A program made the translations under genes and the position numbers. 64,000 nucleotides of DNA, taken from the NCBI RefSeq assembly GCF_030272705.1, contig NZ_JARFYM010000014.1, forward strand, positions 62,001 through 126,000, given 5' to 3'. Positions within the stretch are counted from its first letter, which is position 1. Each line of letters opens with the position of its first letter. The DNA is from Rhizobium mayense. Its GTDB lineage: Bacteria; Pseudomonadota; Alphaproteobacteria; Rhizobiales; Rhizobiaceae. Positions 53,429 through 61,869 of the stretch are shown piece after piece. Under the pieces are notes generated by a model. It worked only from the letters and a program-made list of their open reading frames with translations, had not been told where the DNA came from and made no database searches.

Positions 53429-53824
53429 TTATCCGCGATACTGGTCGTCGGTTACATATTCCATCCAGTCGGCGGCTTTGCCGTCCTGCATTTCCTGAAT
53501 GGCGATATGCGTCAGCGCGGTGTTCGGCCCGGCGCCGTGCCAGTGTTTTTCACCCGGCGCAAACCAGAGGACATCCCCGGCGTTGATTTCCCGGATTTCG
53601 CCGCCCCAGCTCTGCGCAAGGCCTTTGCCTGAAGTCACCACCAGCGTCTGGCCAAAGGGATGCGTATGCCAGGCCGTGCGGGCGCCTGCATCGAAGCTGA
53701 CGTTGACGACCTGCACGCGGGCCGGTGCCTGCGCCTGCATCAATGGTTCCTGACGGACGCTACCGGTGAAATATTCGGCCGGCGCATTGAAGGACGGGCG
53801 CGATCCATTGGGCTTGATGTCCAC
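53429..53824 (-). CDS. Cupin-domain protein
   Basis: A 131-residue single-domain cupin. Motif 1 is TAWHTHPFGQTLVVTSGKG and motif 2 DVLWFAPGEKHWHGAGPN, giving three or four His/Glu-type metal ligands (HTH, Gln in place of the usual Glu, H in KHWHG). Similar rhizobial proteins are annotated as cupins of unknown substrate. The start GTG 53824 has GGAG 7 nt upstream; the open frame continues 28 codons further without a better start. Convergent with the glycosyltransferase operon. Confidence 0.85.
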   Translation of the reverse strand: MDIKPNGSRPSFNAPAEYFTGSVRQEPLMQAQAPARVQVVNVSFDAGARTAWHTHPFGQTLVVTSGKGLAQSWGGEIREINAGDVLWFAPGEKHWHGAGPNTALTHIAIQEMQDGKAADWMEYVTDDQYRG

Positions 53825-53932
53825 GGCGTTTCTCCTGCTTCTACCAGCGCAGCACTTACGGCGCTTGCTCTCTGCCGTCAGCCTATGCCATCCGATGACG
53901 TCATCCAAGCGACAACATCTGATGTCCCAGGC

Positions 53933-56900
53933 TTACAGGTGGATCAGATCCAGGTCCTTGCCGATCTCTCGTTTGGCAATCTCGACCAGGCTCATTTCAT
54001 GGGTGAACAAAATGGTCTGAAAACGCTCCGCCGTGCCGGCGAGCGCCTTGAGGCCAGCACTTGCGCGATCATCATCGAAGGTCTGGAAGATGTCGTCGAC
54101 GATCAGTGGCGCCGGCTCGTTGCGGGACGAATAATCCTCCAGAAAGGCGAGCCGCAAGGCGAGATAAAGCTGATCGCCGGTGCCCTCGCTCAGGCCCTCC
54201 AGCGGCACGCGCTCGCCGCCTGAGCGCTCTGCCAGCAATTGCAGAATGTCCTTTTCGTCATGTTCCTCGACCAGTCGCGCGAAGCGGTTGCCGGTCAGCA
54301 GCGAGAACAAATCCCCTGCACGCGTGATGACCGGATCGGCCTGATGCTCGCGATAGGCCTCCATCGAGCTTGCCAGCATCCGTGCCGCAAGCTTTAGCAC
54401 CACCCATTGCCGCGCCAGGTCCTTGGCTTCCTGCTCGGCGGAGAGCTTCTCGAAGACGGCGTACTCGGCGCTGACTCCGGTCTCCAGCGCGCGCCGTTGG
54501 CGCTGGTTTTCCGACAAGCGCGCCATGAGTTCGCCATGCGCCGTGAATTGCCGGAGATCTTCGGCGGTCAACCGCTCGATCTCCAGTTCGGCGGCGACGC
54601 GCTCGAAGCCGGCGAGCTGGGTGCGAATCTCATCCTCGCCCTCGCCATCGGCCTGTTGGCGAAAACGGCCTCGGCTCTCCATCAGCCGTGTGTTCCGCCG
54701 GACGCGCTCGCGCAGGCGGGCCAGCAAGGCCGGCAGATCGACATCCTCCGGCAAACCGGCTGTCAGACTGGCGAGATCAGTCATCACCGTCGCAAGCGCC
54801 TCGCCACAGCGGATAGCCTGAGCCTCCGCCTGCTGGCGTTCCTCGTCGAGCCGGTCGCGCTTTTTCTGTTCGCCATGCACCGCATTGGCGCGAGCGTGCA
54901 GCGCTTCGGCTGCGGCGTCCGGCGGCAGGTGATCGAGTTCATAGCCGGCGGTTGCGGCAAGTGTAGCAAGCCGACGCTCGAAATCGGCCATGTCGCGACG
55001 CATGCCACTGACGCGGCGCTGGCGGTTCTCGTGCTCCGCCAGAACATCCGGCAGCTCGGTCCACGCCTTCAAGGCAACGGCCGCCATCTCCAGCGTTGCA
55101 TCTTCGGGAAGGCCAAACAGCGGGACAGCCCTGCCGAACGCGTCGCGCCAATCGGCTTGACGGCGTTCGATATCCTTCTGCTGCTCTCCGAGACGCGTCA
55201 GCCGGTCGCGTGCCGAGACGATCTCACCTTCGCGCGTGCGGCTCTCGCTCCAACGCTCCGAAAGCAGGCGGAGGTGTTTTCGCAATCCTTCTGCCATCGC
55301 ACCCGTCGGCAGCCGGCCGCTTTTATAGCCGGTGGCGTCGGCAATATCCTTCAGGGCCGGCGAGACCCCCGCTTCAGCAAGAGCAGCTTCATCCCGTTGG
55401 TCCAGCAGATCGCGCAGGGCGCCGCGCTCCCGGAACAACCCTTCAACCGCGCGCCGCCACTCCAGCATGGTCGCCGGATCGAGGGCAGCGATACCGGAGG
55501 GCTCAAACAGCGCTGTAAAGGCCGCAAGCGCCTTTGCCAATGATTCTTCGCGCTCTCGCAGTCTCTTCGCGGCAGCTTCGCGCTCCCGTCGCATCCGCGC
55601 CTGACGCAACTTGTTGTCCGCATGACGCGAAACCCGCTCTGCATCGCTCAATACCGCATCGGCAAGGCGATCCGCTTCCATGACGCTTGTCGCGAAGGTC
55701 GCGATCGTCTGGCCATCGGAAGGCGAGCCGCCTTCCACCAACGCGTCGCGAATCGATTGCCACAGGACATCGCGAACGGCGCGGGCTTCGGCAATCTGCT
55801 CATGCGTGACGATCGGGCCCGTGCGCTCGGCATCTTCCAGCGCCTGCTCGACCTCGGCCAGCTGCTCGTCATAGACACGCACCTTGCCGGAGGCCTCACG
55901 CAGACTGCCGCGGATGGCGTCGATCGTTTCGCGATGCGCCACGATCTCGGCGCTATCCGGCAGCGACGCGGTAAAGAACGCTTCGATATCGGCAACCGGC
56001 GGACGCAAGCGAGCGGCGGCCTCCTGAAGGTCCGTCTTGATACGGCGGATCTGTGTCTCCAACCCGTCCAGGCGGGCAAGAGCGGAGAGATCCCGGGCCA
56101 ATGCCTCCAGTTGGTCAATATAGGGCCGAGGGTCGATCAGGCGGCCTGAGTGACTGTCTCTCTCCAGCGTCGCCAATTGTCTGCGCTCGCTGTCCGATTG
56201 CTCCGCGATCCCCTGGCCCTGGAAAAGCAACCGCCTGCCCTCTTCGACCAGTTCGGAGAGGCGCCCGCGGTCAGCATCGCTCGGCTGCCGCTCCTCCAAC
56301 TGCCCAGCGTCGGCAAAGCCCAGGCGGCGGGCGAGTTGTGCAAGCGCTGCGTCGTAGCCAGCCAACTCCTGATCGACGCGGGGCAGATCATGTCGCTGGC
56401 TGCGGTAGTTGCCGGTATCGGCAAAGAGCTGCGTGATATCGTCCGATATTCGCACCAGCGTTTCGTCTATCTCAATCGACGACAGCTCTTCGCGGGTGCG
56501 TTCGGCTAGCTGCTGGGCACGGCGCAGCTCGTCCTCGGCGGAACGTTTGTCGCTCAGCCCCTGCTCCAGCCGGTCCGCAAAACTGTCGGGCATCACTGAG
56601 ATATCGGCGAGGCTGACGAGAGCGGCCATCTCGCCGTCGATTTCGGCCAGGAGCGGCTGCAGCGTCTTCAACCTCTGTAACTGGTCGAGCGCCTGTCGTG
56701 TCCGTCGGCGTTGATCCTGCAGGCGCTCCAGTTCGGCCTCAAGCTCCGCGGCTTCCGAAAGCAGCTTCTTCCAGTCGCCGGATTTGAGCTCATTGTCACG
56801 TTCGGCCTTGCGGGCCTCGTCATGACGGTCCAGCGCCCGGTAGAAACTGCGATCCTTCGACCGCCGCTGGGCATAGATGCCGTCCGCTTCGCCCTCAAGA

Positions 56901-57394
56901 GACTGCCGCAAGCGAGAGAGGCCCGTGAGACCGGAGGCGGCGGAAAACAACAGGCTGCCGATCTCTCCGCCACTGTGCAGCATGGCCGTCGCTCCCTGGC
57001 GCAAGCGGAGGGAATCGAGGCCAAAAGCACGCTCGAAGACATCGCGGCTCAAATGGCCGAGATACGGTGCCAGGGCATCCTCGGCAAGCGGCGTCTCCTT
57101 ATCGCCGGGCGCGAGCAAAGTGTTCTTGCGCCCACGGCGGCGGCGGAAAGCGAGGGTCGCGCCATCGCGCGAGCTGACCGCGGCGCCGACGCGAAGGCTC
57201 GTCGGCTCATGCAGGAAGCTTTGTTCGGCTGCAGCGGGAAAACCGAAAAGCAGATCGGAAATGGCGCTGAGCGCTGAGGACTTGCCTGCCTCGTTCGGCC
57301 CATAAATGACATGCAGCTTCGCGCCAGCGCGAAAATCGAGCGTGCGGTCGGTCAACGCGCCGTACCGCAGGATGTGGAGCCGGTTGAAGCGCAT
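53933..57394 (-). CDS. SbcC/Rad50-like AAA ATPase (YhaN family)
   Basis: 1153 residues. Walker A YGPNEAGKSS (31-40) is followed by long coiled-coil arms (about 180-950, rich in Glu, Arg, Ala and Gln). The C-terminal half has the ABC-type signature LSEGTGDQLYLALRLAFLE and Walker B PLIVDDIFQTFDDD (about 1096-1109), with a switch histidine in FTHEMS. No CxxC zinc-hook is visible, which separates it from SbcC/Rad50 and fits the YhaN family. It probably forms a complex with the phosphoesterase encoded 3 nt upstream, acting on DNA ends or structures. Confidence 0.88.
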   Translation of the reverse strand: MRFNRLHILRYGALTDRTLDFRAGAKLHVIYGPNEAGKSSALSAISDLLFGFPAAAEQSFLHEPTSLRVGAAVSSRDGATLAFRRRRGRKNTLLAPGDKETPLAEDALAPYLGHLSRDVFERAFGLDSLRLRQGATAMLHSGGEIGSLLFSAASGLTGLSRLRQSLEGEADGIYAQRRSKDRSFYRALDRHDEARKAERDNELKSGDWKKLLSEAAELEAELERLQDQRRRTRQALDQLQRLKTLQPLLAEIDGEMAALVSLADISVMPDSFADRLEQGLSDKRSAEDELRRAQQLAERTREELSSIEIDETLVRISDDITQLFADTGNYRSQRHDLPRVDQELAGYDAALAQLARRLGFADAGQLEERQPSDADRGRLSELVEEGRRLLFQGQGIAEQSDSERRQLATLERDSHSGRLIDPRPYIDQLEALARDLSALARLDGLETQIRRIKTDLQEAAARLRPPVADIEAFFTASLPDSAEIVAHRETIDAIRGSLREASGKVRVYDEQLAEVEQALEDAERTGPIVTHEQIAEARAVRDVLWQSIRDALVEGGSPSDGQTIATFATSVMEADRLADAVLSDAERVSRHADNKLRQARMRREREAAAKRLREREESLAKALAAFTALFEPSGIAALDPATMLEWRRAVEGLFRERGALRDLLDQRDEAALAEAGVSPALKDIADATGYKSGRLPTGAMAEGLRKHLRLLSERWSESRTREGEIVSARDRLTRLGEQQKDIERRQADWRDAFGRAVPLFGLPEDATLEMAAVALKAWTELPDVLAEHENRQRRVSGMRRDMADFERRLATLAATAGYELDHLPPDAAAEALHARANAVHGEQKKRDRLDEERQQAEAQAIRCGEALATVMTDLASLTAGLPEDVDLPALLARLRERVRRNTRLMESRGRFRQQADGEGEDEIRTQLAGFERVAAELEIERLTAEDLRQFTAHGELMARLSENQRQRRALETGVSAEYAVFEKLSAEQEAKDLARQWVVLKLAARMLASSMEAYREHQADPVITRAGDLFSLLTGNRFARLVEEHDEKDILQLLAERSGGERVPLEGLSEGTGDQLYLALRLAFLEDYSSRNEPAPLIVDDIFQTFDDDRASAGLKALAGTAERFQTILFTHEMSLVEIAKREIGKDLDLIHL

Positions 57395-57397
57395 GGG

Positions 57398-58636
57398 TCA
57401 GCCTACCCCCTGCCCGCGCGCCAGCAGCAATTGCCGCGCCTCCTCGATCAGCATCTCGATGGTATCGTCCAACGGCAGCTCCGACGCACCGAGGCCCGAC
57501 GGCAAGCGTATTGCGATCTCACCGACGAGCCTATTCGCCTCCGCCACGATATCCGCATCACCGACATGTTCGGCGAGCAATTGGCCGAGATCGAGCGTGC
57601 CGTTGGCCTCAACAGCGCTCGCGACGGGCGGCTCCAGCCGCAGTTCGAGCTTCTCCAGCCAGACATCCTGATGCACGCGGTGGCACGCCGCCTCGACTTC
57701 GTCGCGCCATTGCTGGCGATTGGCCGCTATAGCGCCCTGCAGCGGTGTAACCCCCGACAGCCGGACACGCAGCGCCATCATGCGCCCCGCCATATCATCG
57801 GCGAGCGGCTGCACTGCCTGCTCGACGCGGCGCAGAATCGCTGCCTGGCCGTCCTCGGGATCGACAGCGATATCGACCTGCCCAAACCGCGCCTCGTCGA
57901 CGATCAGGCGTTCGTGGCTGCTGATACGGCCCTCCTCGACGGTGACCAGAACAGCGCCCTTGGCGCCGCGCTCGCGAATGCTCCGGCCCTGCAGATTGCC
58001 GGGGAAGATCACCAGCGGATCATTCGCCACCACCTCGTAGTCGTGGACATGGCCCAGCGCCCAATAGTCGTAACCGCGTGACCGCAAGTCGTCGACGGAG
58101 CACGGCGCATAGGGTGCATGCGGCTCGCGGCCGGTGAGCGAGGTATGAAGAATGCCGATATTGAACCAGCCGGACACCGGCGCGGGATAGCCAAGCGCGA
58201 GATTGTCGTTGGCCGAGCGCTCGGCGAAGCCCTGGCCATGCAGCGCCACCTGCAGGGCCTCCAGCTTGACGGAGCCGGGCTTGTTCGTCGGGAATTCGTG
58301 GACATTGGCAGGCAGTGTTATCGTCTTGGTAATGACGCTGGCGGCGTCGTGATTGCCGCGCAACAGATAGACCGGGATGCCAGCCCGCTCCAGCCGCGCC
58401 ATTTCCCGATTGAAAAACAGGCCGATCTTGTTGTCCTTCCAATCGCCATCATAGACATCGCCGGCAATCAGCAGAAAATCGACCTCTCTTTCGATCGCCA
58501 GCTGCACGAGTGTCGAAAAAGCTTTGCGGCTGGCTTCCACGAAGACGGACGCGACAGCAGCATCCTTCAGCGCCAGCCCCTGGAAAGGGCTGCCGAGGTG
58601 CAGGTCAGCGGCATGGATGAAGCTGAAAGAGGGCAT
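57398..58636 (-). CDS. SbcD/Mre11-like phosphoesterase (YhaO family)
   Basis: 412 residues. The calcineurin-like nuclease motifs are complete: HAADLHLGSPF (residues 8-18), LIAGDVYDGDW, LRGNHDAAS, and WALGHVHD. A C-terminal region beyond about residue 280 should bind the ATPase partner. It is a manganese-dependent DNA exo/endonuclease by family. First gene of the two-gene unit; upstream is a 322-bp divergent spacer shared with the aldo/keto reductase. Confidence 0.9.
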   Translation of the reverse strand: MPSFSFIHAADLHLGSPFQGLALKDAAVASVFVEASRKAFSTLVQLAIEREVDFLLIAGDVYDGDWKDNKIGLFFNREMARLERAGIPVYLLRGNHDAASVITKTITLPANVHEFPTNKPGSVKLEALQVALHGQGFAERSANDNLALGYPAPVSGWFNIGILHTSLTGREPHAPYAPCSVDDLRSRGYDYWALGHVHDYEVVANDPLVIFPGNLQGRSIRERGAKGAVLVTVEEGRISSHERLIVDEARFGQVDIAVDPEDGQAAILRRVEQAVQPLADDMAGRMMALRVRLSGVTPLQGAIAANRQQWRDEVEAACHRVHQDVWLEKLELRLEPPVASAVEANGTLDLGQLLAEHVGDADIVAEANRLVGEIAIRLPSGLGASELPLDDTIEMLIEEARQLLLARGQGVG

Positions 58637-58958
58637 AAGCTCCGGTCATCGTCAGATATCTGGCACCCTCTTTTAGGGAAATACGGGTTCGATGAATACC
58701 GTGCGGCATCAGTCATCCAACGCTTTCGTCTATTGCCGGCTCCTGTCATACTCCTATGTCACGCAATTGCGATCCCGGAGTTTCGTCCTAAAGCGCATCG
58801 CGATCTCTGAGATTCGCTCCTCGCGCTCTAGGCTCTTGATTTTGCGCATGTCGTTATCGCAAAACCGCTACGCACCTTTGCGCGACATGCTGCAGGCTTG
58901 TCCGCACTCTGAGCGGCTGGTAGTGCCTTGGCATTTCATCACGAACGGAGACAATCCC
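58637..58958. other. Divergent spacer between the nuclease pair and the aldo/keto reductase
   Basis: 322 bp that must hold promoters in both directions. The aldo/keto reductase frame is open through most of it, but without a ribosome-binding site; the good site (CGGAGA) lies only before ATG 58959. No LexA box was found even though a nuclease gene starts here. Nothing else is recognised. Confidence 0.5.
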
Positions 58959-59945
58959 ATGAAACACCATGCTTTCGGCCGCACGTCCTTTGTCGTTACG
59001 GATGTTGGCTTCGGTGCCTGGCAGATCGGCGGCGCCTGGGGCGATGTCAGCGAGGCCGACGGCCGCGCCGCCTTGAATGCCGCTCTCGACGCCGGCATGA
59101 CCTTCATCGACACCGCTGACGTCTATGGCGACGGTCGCTCGGAAAAGATCATCGCCGACGTGCTAAAGGCTCGCGGCGGCACGCGCCCGATGGTGGCGAC
59201 CAAGGCCGGCCGCCGGCTCAACCCGCATGTCGCCGACGGCTACAACAAGGCCAATCTGGAAGGCTTCATCGACCGCAGCCTGAAAAACCTCGGCGTTGAG
59301 AGCCTGGACCTGGTGCAGTTGCATTGCCCGCCAACGGAGGTTTTCTATCGCCCGGAAGTCTTCGCCGGCCTCGACGAACTGCAGAAGGCTGGCAAGATCA
59401 AGGGATACGGCGTCAGTGTCTCCACAGTCGAGGAGGGGTTGAAGGCGATCGAATATCCCGGCGTGCTCAGCATCCAGATCATCTACAACATCTTCCGCCA
59501 GCGTCCTGACCATCTGTTCTTCAAGGAGGCCAAGCGCAGGAACGTCGCGGTCATCGTCCGTGTGCCGCTCGCCTCCGGCCTGCTTTCCGGCAAGATCACC
59601 CGCGACACTAAGTTCGCCAGCGACGATCATCGCAACTTCAACCGCCACGGCGAGGCCTTCGATGTCGGCGAGACCTTCGCCGGCGTGCCCTTCGAAGTCG
59701 GCCTGCAGGCGGTCGAAGAAGTGCGCAAACTGGTCCCCGCAGGCGCCAGCATGGCGGCCTTCGCGCTGCGCTGGATCTTGATGAACGAAGCGGTCACCGT
59801 CGTCATCCCCGGCGCCCGCAACGCCGAGCAGGCCAAGGGGAATGCAGCCGCCGCCGACCTCGCGCCGCTTTCAGCCGATGTTATGTCGGCAACGCGCGAG
59901 ATCTACGAGCGCCTGATTGCCGCGCACGTTCACCACCGCTGGTAA
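58959..59945 (+). CDS. Aldo/keto reductase
   Basis: A 328-residue NADPH-dependent (beta/alpha)8 reductase. The catalytic tetrad is complete: Asp51 and Tyr56 (FIDTADVYGDG), Lys82 (VATKAG), His122 (VQLHCPP). The cofactor region near the C-terminus reads VTVVIPGARNAEQAKGN. Substrate unknown; the family handles carbonyls, including sugar-derived ones. The start ATG 58959 has CGGAGA 8 nt upstream. A strong hairpin follows the gene. Confidence 0.92.
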   Translation: MKHHAFGRTSFVVTDVGFGAWQIGGAWGDVSEADGRAALNAALDAGMTFIDTADVYGDGRSEKIIADVLKARGGTRPMVATKAGRRLNPHVADGYNKANLEGFIDRSLKNLGVESLDLVQLHCPPTEVFYRPEVFAGLDELQKAGKIKGYGVSVSTVEEGLKAIEYPGVLSIQIIYNIFRQRPDHLFFKEAKRRNVAVIVRVPLASGLLSGKITRDTKFASDDHRNFNRHGEAFDVGETFAGVPFEVGLQAVEEVRKLVPAGASMAAFALRWILMNEAVTVVIPGARNAEQAKGNAAAADLAPLSADVMSATREIYERLIAAHVHHRW

Positions 59946-59969
59946 CGGCTAGCGTTTCTCGGAAGGCGA

Positions 59970-59993
59970 ATGGCCGGGTACAGACCCGGCCAT
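59970..59993 (+). terminator. Hairpin after the aldo/keto reductase
   Basis: Perfect 10-bp arms ATGGCCGGGT / ACCCGGCCAT with an ACAG loop, 24 bp after the stop codon. Only a weak T stretch (AATTTCG) follows, so termination may be partial. Confidence 0.5.
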
Positions 59994-60079
59994 GAATTTC
60001 GTCAACCGTCGGCCGGCATCTGAAAGTGATGTATGGCGGCCGTCTATCTCTAAAACGCAGAATTCAAGGAGGAAGTTCT

Positions 60080-60817
60080 ATGAAAGTGGCTCTCGTCACA
60101 GGCGCTTCGCGCGGACTTGGCGCAGTGATCGCGCGGGAACTTGGGGAGGCAGGTTGGGCAGTAGCGGTCAATTATGCGAATGATACTCGCGGGGCGGACG
60201 CCGTGGTCGACTCGATCCGGCAACGGGGCGGCCGAGCCCATGCGGCGAAATTCAGCGTCATCGACAAGGCTCATCTTACCGACGGGCTTCGTGCAATCGG
60301 CGACGCCTTAGGGCCTGTCGACCTGATAGTAAACAATGCGACGGGACCGCAGCCGGAAATGCCGCTGATGGAGCAATCCTGGCAGACCCATCTCGATCAG
60401 CTCGAGTTTTTCGTCAAAGCGCCGCTGGAATTGCTTCAGGCCGTGTTGCCGGATTGGCGGGCACGCAAGTCCGGGCGAATTATTAATATCGGTTCGGAGG
60501 TCGCGGAACTCGGCAATCCTTACTTCGGAAACTATGCGTCGGCAAAAGGCGCCATGCTGTCCATGACCCGCTCCTGGGCCCGGGAACTCGCGCCGGAGGG
60601 AATTACCGTCAATCTCATAGCCCCCGGCTGGATTCCCGTCGAACGGCACGCCGGAGCGTCGCAGCAGGCGATGGATGGGTATCTCGCTCAGACCCCGCTC
60701 AGACATTTCGGAACACCGGAGGATGTCGCCCACATGGTGGTGTTCCTCGCTTCGAACAAGGCAGACTTCCTCACGGGTCAGAAATTTGCGGTCAACGGAG
60801 GGCGGACGCTGCTTTGA
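60080..60817 (+). CDS. SDR-family oxidoreductase (FabG-like)
   Basis: 245 residues. Cofactor motif TGASRGLG (7-14), NNATG (85-89), catalytic Ser139, Tyr152 and Lys156 (YASAK), and the C-terminal FLTGQKFAVNGGRTLL are those of classical SDRs closest to the FabG/3-oxoacyl reductase group. Without a known partner its substrate is uncertain. It has a very strong ribosome-binding site, AAGGAGG, 8 nt before the ATG. It lies 86 bp before the ABM-domain gene, probably the same transcript. Confidence 0.9.
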   Translation: MKVALVTGASRGLGAVIARELGEAGWAVAVNYANDTRGADAVVDSIRQRGGRAHAAKFSVIDKAHLTDGLRAIGDALGPVDLIVNNATGPQPEMPLMEQSWQTHLDQLEFFVKAPLELLQAVLPDWRARKSGRIINIGSEVAELGNPYFGNYASAKGAMLSMTRSWARELAPEGITVNLIAPGWIPVERHAGASQQAMDGYLAQTPLRHFGTPEDVAHMVVFLASNKADFLTGQKFAVNGGRTLL

Positions 60818-60903
60818 TCGCCCTGTTTTCCGCGACTTCAGTATATGACAAAACATCAGGGTCGCGGTGCATAAGCACCCTCCAGGCTGGATAGAGAGTT
60901 GAT

Positions 60904-61251
60904 ATGATCGTTCGTTCTTGGCGGGCCGTTGCTGGCTCTGACGAGGTGCTAGCAGCCTATGCGAAGCACCTCGAGACCACCACCTTCGTTGAAATGGCGT
61001 TGCTTCCCGGCCACCTGGGGGCGACCCTCGCCCGCAAGGTTCGAGGCGAGAACAATGAGCTGGTGGTTATGAGCTTTTGGGCCGACATGGCCTCCGCCGG
61101 TCATTTTGGCAAATGCGATTTCGACGATGCGGTGGTGAAGCCAAGCACGCAGAAGCTTTTGCGCTCCTTCGATTTGAAGGTCGAGTATTTTGAAACTGTG
61201 GTGTCGACCGGGCTTGTCTCCGGTCACGATCGCCCCGGTGGCGGCGAATAG
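60904..61251 (+). CDS. Antibiotic-biosynthesis-monooxygenase (ABM) domain protein
   Basis: A 115-residue dimeric alpha-beta-barrel protein by pattern: MIVRSWRAVAGSDEVLAAYA, GHLGATLARKVRG, LVVMSFWADMASAGHF and VEYFETV. ABM-fold proteins include small monooxygenases and heme-degrading or quinone-handling enzymes; many are uncharacterised, as here. It follows the SDR gene and faces hupB; the hupB terminator lies between them. Confidence 0.8.
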   Translation: MIVRSWRAVAGSDEVLAAYAKHLETTTFVEMALLPGHLGATLARKVRGENNELVVMSFWADMASAGHFGKCDFDDAVVKPSTQKLLRSFDLKVEYFETVVSTGLVSGHDRPGGGE

Positions 61252-61307
61252 AGTTTGGTACGTCTGCCCGAAGGTAATCATTGGTGGCCTTCGCGACATA
61301 AGATAAC

Positions 61308-61336
61308 AAAAAAGGGGTCCGAAATGCTTCGAACCC
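61308..61336 (-). terminator. Intrinsic terminator of hupB
   Basis: On the minus strand, a 10-bp stem (GGGGTTCGAA / TTCGGACCCC, one G-T pair) with a GCAT loop, followed by six T residues. It lies 52 bp after the hupB stop. A second small hairpin without a T run (61354-61367) precedes it. Confidence 0.85.
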
Positions 61337-61387
61337 CCTATATCCTCCACCATGGGGCAAAAGCCCCGATAGGCGGGTGAAAACGGA

Positions 61388-61663
61388 TCAGCCGTTGACG
61401 GCGTCCTTCAGGCCCTTGCCGGGCGTGAACTTCGGCACGTTACGAGCCGCGATATCAACTTCAGCGCCGGTGGACGGGTTACGACCCTTCGTGGCTGCAC
61501 GGTGGGAAACGGTGAAGCTGCCGAAACCTGCGAGACGAATGTCGCCGCCCTTCTTCAGTTCAGCCTGGACGGTCTCGAAAACAGCGTCAACAGCGGAGGT
61601 AGCGTCAGCCTTCGTAATACCGGCCTTCTCGGCCACTGCGGACACGAGCTCATTCTTATTCAT
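61388..61663 (-). CDS. hupB: HU family DNA-binding protein
   Basis: A 91-residue nucleoid protein. MNKNELVSAVAEKAGITKADA and the DNA-binding arm GRNPSTGAEVDIAARNVPKFTPGK with the intercalating proline are standard. The start is ATG 61663 with a GGGG-rich site upstream; 12 extra codons lie in frame but are not used. It lies directly downstream of lon, a conserved order in proteobacteria, and has its own upstream region and terminator. Confidence 0.97.
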   Translation of the reverse strand: MNKNELVSAVAEKAGITKADATSAVDAVFETVQAELKKGGDIRLAGFGSFTVSHRAATKGRNPSTGAEVDIAARNVPKFTPGKGLKDAVNG

Positions 61664-61797
61664 GTTTCCACCCCTTTCTACTGGTATGAAACGACTCATC
61701 TTGTAAGCGGGGCGCAGAATACGAGTGCTCTAGCCCGCCGCAACCCCCAAAAGCCCTGCAAATCAAGGAAAAGCAAGCACCGCCAAAAGCTTTTCAC

Positions 61798-61827
61798 AAA
61801 AAAAGACCGGCAAAAACGCCGGTCTTT
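61798..61827 (-). terminator. Intrinsic terminator of lon
   Basis: 10-bp arms AAAGACCGGC (61802-61811) and GCCGGTCTTT (61818-61827) with a 6-nt loop. On the minus strand the stem runs into seven T residues (61798-61804). It lies 43 bp after the lon stop; a looser T run on the other strand could let it work both ways. Confidence 0.85.
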
Positions 61828-61869
61828 CTGGTTTTTTGTCAATTCGGCCCAAATGAGGCGCAACCACGC

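Noticed and set aside
53384..53632. 82-codon plus-strand ORF between the GT2 and cupin genes
   Set aside because: Lies almost wholly over the cupin gene, whose motifs are clear on the other strand.
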